DNA of 17,478 bases from VAZQ01 sp036555745 (GCA_036555745.1 DATBKV010000296.1:1-17478); one strand, 5' to 3'. Shown: positions 1 through 6,368, numbered from the stretch's first letter. Numbers and translations: made by a program. Notes: generated from the sequence alone by a model not told the origin.

Positions 1-45
1 GAGCCGAGCGAAATTTGCTCTAGAAGCCGAGTGAGGAGAACTGAA

Positions 46-411
46 ATGGCCAGATTTTTAGTAACAGCAGCGGTCGCGGTCAGCACATTGTTATTCGGTT
101 CCACCCCCGGAAATGCTGCCAAGCCCATAACTGGGAATGACTGGCTTAATGAGTGCAGCTCATCAGATGAAGGATTAAAGTTAGGGTGCGTAGCTTATGT
201 CCTCGGCATCGGAGATGCTCTTTTTGTATGGGAACATATTTCTTTCAAAACGGCCATTGCCTGCATTCCTGACTCGTATAACGGTGGACAATTATTGGAT
301 GTTGGTGTGCGGTTTATTAAAGAGCATGCCAAAGATCGACACCGGGCCGCCGGAATACTGTTGACAGAAGCCTTTGCGGAAGCATGGCCTTGCAACCAAA
401 AGGGTGATTAA
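46..411 (+). CDS. Small secreted Rap1a/Tai-like protein
   Basis: A 121-residue protein with an N-terminal signal peptide (hydrophobic residues 4-18, likely cleavage after the NAA near residue 25), so it is probably periplasmic. The mature part has four cysteines (37, 48, 73, 116). The pattern C-x2-YxxGxxD, then a CIP motif (73-75), a central helix and a final A-x-A-W-P-C matches my recollection of the Rap1a/Tai family, whose founders are immunity proteins against type VI secretion amidases. Most rhizobial relatives stand alone with no toxin nearby, and none is visible here, so immunity is not claimed. An in-frame GTG lies 15 bases upstream, but ATG 46 has GAGGAG eight bases ahead and is preferred. 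The gene is visibly richer in A and T than the rest of the window, which suggests a different origin. Confidence 0.75.
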   Translation: MARFLVTAAVAVSTLLFGSTPGNAAKPITGNDWLNECSSSDEGLKLGCVAYVLGIGDALFVWEHISFKTAIACIPDSYNGGQLLDVGVRFIKEHAKDRHRAAGILLTEAFAEAWPCNQKGD

Positions 412-416
412 AAAAC

Positions 417-436
417 CCCACTCCCGAACAGGAGTA
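417..436 (-). terminator. Possible terminator for the minus-strand kinase remnant
   Basis: Read on the minus strand, a short stem ACTCC / GGAGT (arms 420-424 and 431-435, six-base loop) is followed by GGGG and a run of six T. It lies about 90 bases past the stop of the broken kinase gene, where a terminator would be expected. The stem is only five pairs and the GGGG separates it from the T run, so support is modest. Confidence 0.3.
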
Positions 437-525
437 TTGGAGGCGGAGAAGTTGATGAACAAGGCGGCAGCGGTTGCTTGGGTTTACGATTCGGCACCGT
501 GAAGATGCGGCCGACCACGATGCCG

Positions 526-1001
526 TCATTCAACCTCGGCTTCGATTCGCTCAAGCACGAGGTCCGCGTCGAGCCATGGCTTGTGCTCAGCGTGATAGCG
601 ATAGATTGATCGATGAAACTCGGTCGGAGGCCAACGCTTCGAATTGTTGGGGACGTCCTCTTCCAGCCAAATGGCCGGTTGCAACCGTCTCATCCTTTTC
701 AGATAGCGCGGCGGGTGCGGTCTCGTAATACGTCCGCGATCGGCTTAATAAGAGGCCATGCCATTGGCCCCTCAGCTACGACAATGGGTGCTGTTGACGC
801 GAGCGCTGTTCGTAACCTTACCTGTAAGTCTTGCTGATTGATCGCAGCGAGGTACGTCGACTGCGAAGGTATAGGCGTATCTTCGGGAAAGAACTGATCG
901 ATCTCAACGTTCAGCGAGCGCTTTCCTTTGATCGAGAATGGGCGCCCAGCGAGTGTAGTTTTCCCCGACCCCGTCAGGCCTTCCAATACGATCAGTCGCA
1001 C
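526..1001 (-). pseudogene. P-loop kinase-like NTPase, frameshifted
   Basis: The gene begins at GTG 1001 (MRLIVLEG) with a clear Walker A motif, GLTGSGKTT, near residues 8-16, and a plausible substrate region ending VLRDRTRR. The frame stops at 699. In the shifted frame the same strand continues from about 712 as RYLKRMRRLQPAIWLEED to a TGA at 526-528, ending in LVLERIEAEVE. Adding one base in the GCTATC stretch near 709-713 gives a continuous RRAYLKRM and a protein of about 158 residues. The fold suggests a small nucleoside- or shikimate-kinase-like P-loop enzyme of unknown substrate. The defect is either real decay or a one-base sequencing error. No partner gene is evident. Confidence 0.6.
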
Positions 1002-1154
1002 TCCTGCTCGGCATTCGGTTGCAAGCCAGCGCGCGAATGCTCCGCGAAGCTTGCAGGAAGGGATTCGGATTTTTTTGCTTTGCTTGCAACGGGTGCATTA
1101 CCTCCGTCCCCGGCCAGCCGTTTCCATCGTCTTGGTGAGTCGCATTGCCCGCGC

Positions 1155-1790
1155 TCACCGCCACCTCTCCTTGCCCCACTCCTCCTCCGCTTCCCGCTTC
1201 ACAGCCGGCGCCTCCGCATTCTTGAACTTCAGCCAGTCGCGACAACGCCCGCTCCTGTAGCGCGAGCCGAGGCGCTTCGACACAATGCCTTCAAGCCCAA
1301 GCTTGCAAGCGTGGCGGAATACGACGTCGCCGGGGTGTGCGAGATGTTCGTTCAGCCGGACGCCGGCAGGGCACCGCCGCAACAGGCTGGCCAAGGTGGC
1401 CTTGCGGACCTCAATCGGCTCATGCCGCAGGTCCTTGCCGTCCAGCTCCAGCAGGTCGAAGGCGTACAGGAAGACGTGCTGCCCCTTCGGCTTCTGGCGC
1501 AGCCGCTCGAAGAACGCGAGCCCAGTGTCGTCGCAGGCCACTGCCTCGTCATCGATCAGGCAGGACCACACCTTGAGCGCATTTACCGCCTCGACGATGA
1601 GCGGATAACGGGGCGACCAGTCATGGCCGTTGCGGGTGAGGAGACGGACGCCAATGGAATCACGCCTCGCCATCATGCGGAAGCCGTCGTGCTTGATCTC
1701 GTGAATCCAGTTCGGGCCGGTAGGTGGCTTGTCGGCTGGCGATGGGAGGCAGGGCTCGATGAAGCCGGCGGGGCGAACGCGATACAGCAT
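1155..1790 (-). CDS. ATP-dependent DNA ligase, adenylation domain only (LigD-like)
   Basis: A 211-residue protein carrying the nucleotidyltransferase motifs of ATP-dependent DNA ligases. The catalytic lysine is K33 in EIKHDGFR (motif I), followed by LIDDEAVACD (motif III), LYAFDLLELDGKDL, EGIVSKR (motif IV) and WLKFKN (motif V). The closest group is the LigD ligase domain used in bacterial non-homologous end joining. The protein ends just after motif V, so the OB-fold domain that normally closes on DNA is absent. Free-standing short ligase-like proteins of this kind are, as I recall, seen in Bradyrhizobium relatives, so it may be intact rather than truncated. The start is uncertain: ATG 1790 (MLYRVRPAGF) is where family similarity begins, while ATG 1844 would add 18 unlikely residues. 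Neither has a good ribosome site. No Ku gene is in the window. Confidence 0.75.
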   Translation of the reverse strand: MLYRVRPAGFIEPCLPSPADKPPTGPNWIHEIKHDGFRMMARRDSIGVRLLTRNGHDWSPRYPLIVEAVNALKVWSCLIDDEAVACDDTGLAFFERLRQKPKGQHVFLYAFDLLELDGKDLRHEPIEVRKATLASLLRRCPAGVRLNEHLAHPGDVVFRHACKLGLEGIVSKRLGSRYRSGRCRDWLKFKNAEAPAVKREAEEEWGKERWR

Positions 1791-1829
1791 GGAGCCGGTA
1801 TAGCGCGCTGGCGATGGGAGTCGATCAGA

Positions 1830-1863
1830 AGCCCCGGCCAGCATGGGAGTACGAGCCGGGGCT
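1830..1863. repeat. Hairpin-forming inverted repeat, 9-bp arms
   Basis: Perfect arms AGCCCCGGC (1830-1838) and GCCGGGGCT (1855-1863) flank a 16-base loop immediately upstream of the ligase start (minus strand). It could be a leader hairpin or part of a dispersed repeat, and is one of two strong palindromes in this gap. Confidence 0.5.
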
Positions 1864-1913
1864 CCGCGGCCAGCCGCGCTTCGGGCTAATGGCGGCTAAC
1901 CGCTCGATGAGGA

Positions 1914-1971
1914 TAGCACAAGAAGAAGCCCTCGGCAGGTGCGACCGAGCCGAGGGCTTACGGCCGTGCTA
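1914..1971. repeat. Nested two-stem palindrome with symmetric internal loop
   Basis: An inner perfect 11-bp stem (AAGCCCTCGGC at 1926-1936, GCCGAGGGCTT at 1949-1959, 12-base loop) lies inside an outer 6-bp stem (TAGCAC 1914-1919, GTGCTA 1966-1971), with exactly six unpaired bases on each side. On the minus strand the inner stem is followed by TTCTTCTTG, which is weakly terminator-like. It could be a terminator, a dispersed repeat or a structured RNA; no gene ends just upstream on the minus strand to need a terminator. Confidence 0.55.
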
Positions 1972-2035
1972 TTTCTGTGGATGGGAGTAACAGTGCAGGC
2001 CGCAAACGCATCGTAGACATACTTCGGGGCCGCAT

Positions 2036-2057
2036 ACCTGTGACGTACGTCACAGGT
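2036..2057. promoter_or_regulatory. 22-bp perfect palindrome with CRP/FNR-type core
   Basis: Each half is ACCTGTGACGT or its exact complement, with no central gap. Inside is TGTGA-N6-TCACA (2039-2054), identical to the classical CRP consensus half-sites; related regulators bind similar sites in proteobacteria. The nearest downstream plus-strand coding sequence is only a hydrolase remnant (2262), and the ligase gene points away 246 bases to the left, so the controlled promoter is not obvious. It may be an orphaned operator or serve a leftward promoter. Confidence 0.45.
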
Positions 2058-2141
2058 CATCATCCGCCCCATCTCGATCCCCGACCCATCGTCCCCTCAC
2101 ATACCGCCCCGCCACGCCGCAGATTTGGCCGCCCAGCGGCT

Positions 2142-2187
2142 GGGGGTGCGGAGGGGGTGGTGAGGTGGTGGGTGGGGTGTGGGAGGG
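2142..2187 (+). other. G-rich tract with G-quadruplex potential
   Basis: The plus strand has six G-runs of three or more (2142-2146, 2153-2157, 2170-2172, 2174-2177, 2181-2183, 2185-2187). The last four are separated by loops of one to three bases, which satisfies the usual G3+N1-7 quadruplex pattern. It follows a C-rich stretch (about 2067-2114), so base skew switches sharply within 100 bases of non-coding DNA. Confidence 0.5.
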
Positions 2188-2205
2188 CATCAGTGACCCC
2201 TAGAA

Positions 2206-2229
2206 ACCTTACGTCGGACCTTACGTAGG
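2206..2229 (+). repeat. Tandem 12-mer pair
   Basis: Two adjacent copies of a 12-base unit, ACCTTACGTCGG and ACCTTACGTAGG, differ at one position. They sit 33 bases before the hydrolase remnant. They could be paired binding sites or chance; the spacing of just over one helical turn would place them on nearly the same DNA face. Confidence 0.35.
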
Positions 2230-2261
2230 AAATCCAGGACCCATCAAATAGCCCATAAAAT

Positions 2262-2513
2262 ATGGATGTTTCCGAACATCGAACCGTCAACCTGAAGAAC
2301 ATCCCAGTGATGGTGATGGCGGCGGAAGCCTCCTATCACCAGGTCTACGATCACTGCACCGCCAAGTATCTCAAGCAGGCCGGGGTCAAGACCGACTATA
2401 TCCGTCTGCAGGACAAGGGCATCCACGGCAACGGCCACATGGTCATGATCGAGAAGAACAACCTCGACATCGCGCGGGTGGTCGACGACTGGCTGCAGAA
2501 CAACGTGCGGTAA
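2262..2513 (+). pseudogene. Alpha/beta hydrolase, 3' remnant
   Basis: The 83-residue frame is the C-terminal end of an alpha/beta-fold hydrolase. It contains VNLKNIPVMVMAAEASYH, the start of a late beta strand, and GIHGNGHMVMIEKNNLDIA, whose GNGH histidine is in the position of the catalytic-triad histidine, followed by the terminal helix DWLQNNVR. Family members are about 300 residues or longer. The nucleophile elbow and oxyanion region are missing, and upstream DNA in all frames is non-coding, so most of the gene has been deleted. Similarity begins near 2286; the preceding codons are probably not original. No ribosome site precedes ATG 2262. It marks a deletion junction next to the carbamoylation cassette. 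Confidence 0.65.
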
Positions 2514-2552
2514 CCTCGGTTGCGTCGCGCTTCGTTGTCGCAACGTGACGCT

Positions 2553-4388
2553 TCAGTCGGGCTCGAACGCGTTCTTGTAGTCGATCTTGAGCGCGGAGTT
2601 CTGCTCGTCCTTCTGCAGATAGAGATTGCCGATTGCGAGCGCGTCGAGCTCGGTGCCCATGAAGCAGCGAAAAGCCTCCTCCGGGGTGCGCACGATCGGC
2701 TCGCCGCGCACGTTGAAGCTGGTATTGACCAGGACCGGGCAACCGGTCGTGCGCTTGAAGGCCGACAGCAGTGCGTGGAAGCGCGGGTTGGTCTCGGCGT
2801 GGACGGTCTGCACGCGCGCGGAGTAATCGACATGCGTGACCGCCGGAATGTCCGAGCGCGGCACGTTGAGCTTGTCGATGCCGAACAGCGCCTGCTCCTG
2901 CGCCGTCATCACCCGGCGCCTCCCCTCGGCGACATCGGCGACCAGCAGCATGTAGGGGCTCTCGCTGTCGAGCTCGAACCACTCGGAGACGTCCTCGTGC
3001 AACACCGCGGGCGCGAACGGTCGGAACGATTCGCGGTATTTGATCTTGAGATTGAGCGCCGACTGCATGGACGATGAGCGCGCATCCGCGATGATCGAGC
3101 GGTTGCCCAGCGCGCGCGGCCCGAATTCCATGCGTCCCTGAAACCAGCCGAGCGCCTTGCCGTCGGCGAGGTCGCCGGCGGCCCGTGCGATCGCATCATC
3201 TTCCTTGAGCCGCACGAAGCGCGCGCCGGCGCGCTGCAGGCGGTCGGCGCATTCGTCGTCGTCATAGCCGGGCCCGAGATAGGCCCCGTTCATGCCGTCG
3301 AGCTGGTTGTCCAGGCGGCGGGGCTGGCCCTGGTTCAGATGATAGGCGGCGAGCGCCGCTCCCAGTGCACCGCCGGCATCGCCGGCCGCCGGCTGGATCC
3401 AGATGCGCTTGAACTTCCCCTCGCGCAGCACCTTGCCGTTGGCGACGCAGTTGAGCGCGACACCGCCGGCGAGGCAGAGGTTCTCGGCTCCGGTCTCGGC
3501 CGCGAGCGAGCGGGTGAGCCGCAGCATGATCTCCTCGGTCACCGCCTGGATCGAAGCGGCCAGATCCATGTGACGCTGGTCGAGCAGCTCCTGCGGCTTA
3601 CGGGCGGGCCCGCCAAACAGCGCATCGAACCTCTCGTTGGTCATGCGCAGGCCGGTGCAGTAGTCGAAATAGGACTGATCCAGCCGGAAGGTGCCGTCGG
3701 GCTTGAGGTCGATCAGCTTCTCGAAAATGAGATCGGCAAACTTCGGCTCCCCGTAGGGCGCAAGCCCCATCACCTTGTATTCGCCGGAGTTCACCTTGAA
3801 GCCGGTGTAGTAGGTGAAGGCCGAATAGAGCAGCCCGAGCGAGTGCGGGAAGTGCAATTCCTTGCGCATCTCCAGGTGATTGCCGCGTCCGAACGCGACC
3901 GAGGTGGTCGCCCACTCGCCGACGCCGTCCATGGTGAGGATGGCCGCCTCCTCGAACAGCGAGGGAAAGAACGCGGAAGCCGCGTGGCTCTGGTGATGCT
4001 CGGTGAACAGGAGTTTGCGCTCCCAGTCGAAGTCGGGATCGAAAGCGCGCAGCTCGTCGCGCAAGAGCTGCTTCTGGAACAGCTTCTCCTTCAGCCAGAG
4101 CGGGATTGCCATGCGGAAGGAGCGGAAGCCGCGCGGCGCAAAGGCGAGATAGGTTTCGAGCAGACGCTCGAACTTGAGGAACGGCTTGTCGTAGAACGCG
4201 ACATAGTCCACTTCGCCGAGACCGATGCCGCCTTCCTCCAGGCAATAGGCGAGCGCGTGACGCGGAAACCGGGAGTCGTGCTTCTTGCGCGTGAACCGCT
4301 CCTCCTGGGCGGCGGCGACAATGCGTCCGTCGACGAGGAGCGCCGCGGCGCTGTCGTGATAGAACGCGGAGATTCCGACAATTCGCAT
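2553..4388 (-). CDS. Carbamoyltransferase, NodU/CmcH (SxtI-like) family
   Basis: A 611-residue cytoplasmic enzyme, full length for the family. The N-terminal ASKHA-fold (Kae1-like) domain opens MRIVGISAFYHDSAAAL and carries the metal-binding HxxxH (H131-H135 in HHQSHAASAF), D154 in MDGVGEW and the nucleotide-binding AGGVALNCVANG (307-318). The C-terminal YrdC-like domain carries GRMEFGPRALGNRSI (418-432), ESFRPFAPAV and LVNTSFNVRGEP (553-564). Known members such as TobZ and NodU make carbamoyl-AMP from carbamoyl phosphate and ATP and transfer the carbamoyl group to a hydroxyl of a sugar or natural product. The substrate here cannot be read from sequence. AAGGG lies seven bases before ATG 4388. 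It is last in a run with the SGNH, SxtJ-like and SxtK-like genes, 126 bases after the last of these with a palindromic repeat between. Confidence 0.93.
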   Translation of the reverse strand: MRIVGISAFYHDSAAALLVDGRIVAAAQEERFTRKKHDSRFPRHALAYCLEEGGIGLGEVDYVAFYDKPFLKFERLLETYLAFAPRGFRSFRMAIPLWLKEKLFQKQLLRDELRAFDPDFDWERKLLFTEHHQSHAASAFFPSLFEEAAILTMDGVGEWATTSVAFGRGNHLEMRKELHFPHSLGLLYSAFTYYTGFKVNSGEYKVMGLAPYGEPKFADLIFEKLIDLKPDGTFRLDQSYFDYCTGLRMTNERFDALFGGPARKPQELLDQRHMDLAASIQAVTEEIMLRLTRSLAAETGAENLCLAGGVALNCVANGKVLREGKFKRIWIQPAAGDAGGALGAALAAYHLNQGQPRRLDNQLDGMNGAYLGPGYDDDECADRLQRAGARFVRLKEDDAIARAAGDLADGKALGWFQGRMEFGPRALGNRSIIADARSSSMQSALNLKIKYRESFRPFAPAVLHEDVSEWFELDSESPYMLLVADVAEGRRRVMTAQEQALFGIDKLNVPRSDIPAVTHVDYSARVQTVHAETNPRFHALLSAFKRTTGCPVLVNTSFNVRGEPIVRTPEEAFRCFMGTELDALAIGNLYLQKDEQNSALKIDYKNAFEPD

Positions 4389-4415
4389 GCGCGGCCCTTC
4401 GCGGCTTGCAGGCTA

Positions 4416-4518
4416 GCGCATGTCCCGGAAAAATAGGAACCGGTCTTCCGATAAGGACATGCGCAAACACGAGAACCTAGAGCGCATCGCGATTCGACCC
4501 AATTGCGATGCGCTCTAG
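4416..4518. repeat. Bipartite REP-like palindromic element
   Basis: Two adjacent hairpins. The first has arms GCGCATGTCC (4416-4425) and GGACATGCGC (4455-4464), extended inward by CGGAA / TTCCG with a four-base bulge. The second has 14-bp perfect arms, CTAGAGCGCATCGC (4477-4490) and its complement (4505-4518), extended by four more pairs (one G-T) to a six-base loop. This two-part form resembles dispersed intergenic repeats of Rhizobiales. Its right arm contains the TAG stop (4515-4517) of the SxtK-like gene. Sitting between that gene and the carbamoyltransferase, it could alter mRNA stability or read-through. Confidence 0.7.
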
Positions 4519-4667
4519 AACAGAGTGTAGATGAACGGCGCGATCGCTGAGCCCTTGGTGAGCACCACGAGGCCGCCGAAGATCACCATCATGACGAAGA
4601 TCGGGATCAGCCAATACTTCTTTCGGGCCCGCAGAAAGAACGAGAACTCGCGCAGGAACGACAGCAT
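4515..4667 (-). CDS. SxtK-like small membrane protein (DUF5989 type)
   Basis: A 50-residue protein: MLSFLREFSFFLRARKKYWL, then a single membrane segment (about residues 20-37, IPIFVMMVIFGGLVVL) and a short tail APFIYTLF. The charged RARKKYWL before a hydrophobic helix is typical of the tiny proteins found beside carbamoyltransferases, named SxtK in saxitoxin clusters; the DUF5989 assignment is from memory. Function is unknown; it may anchor or activate the transferase at the membrane. It starts five bases after the SxtJ-like stop, so translation is probably coupled. It is easily missed by gene callers because a longer overlapping frame (4515-5117) runs through it. Its stop codon is contributed by the adjoining palindromic repeat. 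Confidence 0.82.
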   Translation of the reverse strand: MLSFLREFSFFLRARKKYWLIPIFVMMVIFGGLVVLTKGSAIAPFIYTLF

Positions 4668-4672
4668 CGGGC

Positions 4673-5092
4673 TCAGAACTGGTTCTTCATGGACTCCGCC
4701 GACGGCCCCGGCGGGGTTCGCTCGATCCAGTAGCTCGCGGCATCGGGATCGCGGCGCAGCCGCAGCGGATCCTTGCCCAACAGGCGCATCAGCAGCGCGA
4801 TCGGCGTGACCGTCAGGTAGAACAGCATGGCCATCACGATGGGGCTGACGATCCGGTAGAGCAGCGCGCCGAGCTTCAGCCAGGCCTTGTTGAGCGGCGA
4901 AAGCGGCGCCGTCCACAGCAAGGCCAGCGCCGCGAACGCGACCGCCAGCGCGAGCGCCCACCAGCGGATCGGTTGCCCGCGCACGAGCGGCCAGCACCCG
5001 ACGACCAGGAAGAACGCTGCGACCAGCAGACCGAAACTGCGGTCCGAGGAGGGCTTGATCTCCTCCGGCCGGCTGAAGTCCTCGTGCGTCAT
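4673..5092 (-). CDS. SxtJ-like membrane protein
   Basis: A 139-residue protein with three hydrophobic segments (about residues 20-37, 43-61 and 82-105). Between the second and third is the conserved-looking LSPLNKAWLKLGALLY, followed by SPIVMA, then GKDPLRL and a C-terminal ASYWIER. That order of motifs is the signature I associate with SxtJ, a protein of unknown function encoded next to O-carbamoyltransferase genes. ATG 5092 (MTHEDFSRPEE) is preferred over GTG 5137, whose extension is arginine-rich and unlike the family; neither has a strong ribosome site. Downstream, the SxtK-like gene follows after five bases; upstream, the SGNH gene ends 100 bases away. A membrane scaffold for the carbamoyltransferase is the natural inference, not shown. 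Confidence 0.82.
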   Translation of the reverse strand: MTHEDFSRPEEIKPSSDRSFGLLVAAFFLVVGCWPLVRGQPIRWWALALAVAFAALALLWTAPLSPLNKAWLKLGALLYRIVSPIVMAMLFYLTVTPIALLMRLLGKDPLRLRRDPDAASYWIERTPPGPSAESMKNQF

Positions 5093-5192
5093 CGCGCCGG
5101 GTGTCCGTCGCGGGCAAGCGCGCCGTCGCGCTGGCACGACATGGGCGGGATCGCCGTCTTTGGCCTGACGAAGTCCACTCCGGCCTCGCTTC

Positions 5193-6368
5193 TCACCATT
5201 GGCGGCCGGTCAGCCGGCCGAGGAGCTTCGATGACAGCACGGCTTCGGCCGCCACCGCATGGCCGATTCCGTTCCAGTGCCCGTCGTGCGGATACTCGAA
5301 GCGCTGGGCATGCGCGGCAAAGTGCGCAAAGAAGCGCGGATCGAGGTCGATGACCTCGTAACCGAGCGATTCCGCCTTGCTGCGAAACGCCTTGCGCATG
5401 AGATCGAAATAGCTGCCTTTGCCGCTCGCTTCGGCATCCGGATAGCGGAAACCGTCGAGCGTGAACAGCACCCGATCCGGCGGCAGGCCCACCACCGTCG
5501 GAAGGTCGCGGAACACCGCCTCGATGACCGCCAGCGAAGCCTTGATGCGCGGCGGATCCACGGCGGCGCTGGTGTTGCCGGCGTAGGGCTCCGCCGCCGC
5601 AGCCGGGCCGCCGAGAAAGAAATCGCGGATTTCGCGCCAGGCGTAGGTGAACTGCAGGTTGAAGAAGACGTAGCGCGCGAGCGCGCTGTGGCTGAGCGCC
5701 GCGCGCAGCCATCCCGGACGATATTCCACCAGCTGCAGATGCAGATTCCCGTCGGCTCCGGGCGCGTAAACCCACCACCCCGGGCCGGTATTGTAGGCGA
5801 TATGGCTCTCGTCGAAGTCGTTGCCGACCACGTTGATGACGACGGCGCGGGCGCCGTAGTCGTGCACGGCGTGGCCAGCCCAGATCAGGTATTGGCTCAG
5901 CGGGGCCCCCGAGGCACCGAAACTATACACCCGCAACCGGCCCTTGAGCTCGCCCGCGAGGCGTCCGTACAGCGTCTGCGCGTACGGGACCATCATGGCT
6001 TCGACGTAGGAATCGCCGATGATCGCGAGCAGCGGCGTTTCGTCGTCCTTGCGGTAATTCTGGTCGTTGACCCACCCGGCGTCGTTGACCCGCCGGTGAT
6101 TGACCATCTCGAAATCCCAGCCGCGCGAGAACGTGACATCGCGATCGGGGGTGAAGTGGAAGACCGGATTTTCAGCGGTAACGGGATGGGAACGCAGGCC
6201 CGACTGCACCGGCAGGAACCGCAGCACAATTTCGGCCGCGCCCAGGCAGAGCACGACCGTGAGCGCGACCGTGATCAGTGCGAAGGCGAAATGGCGCCCG
6301 CCGGCGCCGGGTTGCCGGCTTTCGCCTGCCGGCTCGCCTTGCGGCGTCTTGGACTTGCTTGCGCCCAT
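5193..6368 (-). CDS. Membrane-anchored SGNH/GDSL-type hydrolase
   Basis: A 391-residue protein. One N-terminal membrane segment (about residues 26-51, FAFALITVALTVVLCLGAAE) is preceded by a basic cytoplasmic tail, so the catalytic domain faces the periplasm. SGNH blocks are visible: AIIGDSYVEA (nucleophile serine about 120), FGASG, NVVGNDFDES (N183) and DGHWNGIGH near the C terminus (D362, H364). Similar HWN-type SGNH proteins include enzymes that add or remove acyl groups on exported glycans, but no substrate is deducible. ATG 6368 is chosen; a GTG at 6425 would add 19 residues. It is probably the first gene of the cassette, transcribed toward SxtJ-, SxtK- and carbamoyltransferase genes. Confidence 0.85.
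   Translation of the reverse strand: MGASKSKTPQGEPAGESRQPGAGGRHFAFALITVALTVVLCLGAAEIVLRFLPVQSGLRSHPVTAENPVFHFTPDRDVTFSRGWDFEMVNHRRVNDAGWVNDQNYRKDDETPLLAIIGDSYVEAMMVPYAQTLYGRLAGELKGRLRVYSFGASGAPLSQYLIWAGHAVHDYGARAVVINVVGNDFDESHIAYNTGPGWWVYAPGADGNLHLQLVEYRPGWLRAALSHSALARYVFFNLQFTYAWREIRDFFLGGPAAAAEPYAGNTSAAVDPPRIKASLAVIEAVFRDLPTVVGLPPDRVLFTLDGFRYPDAEASGKGSYFDLMRKAFRSKAESLGYEVIDLDPRFFAHFAAHAQRFEYPHDGHWNGIGHAVAAEAVLSSKLLGRLTGRQW

Noticed and set aside
831..1889. 352-residue plus-strand frame
   Set aside because: Antisense to the DNA ligase domain and part of the kinase remnant; low-complexity composition.
3339..4436. 365-residue plus-strand frame
   Set aside because: Antisense to the carbamoyltransferase.
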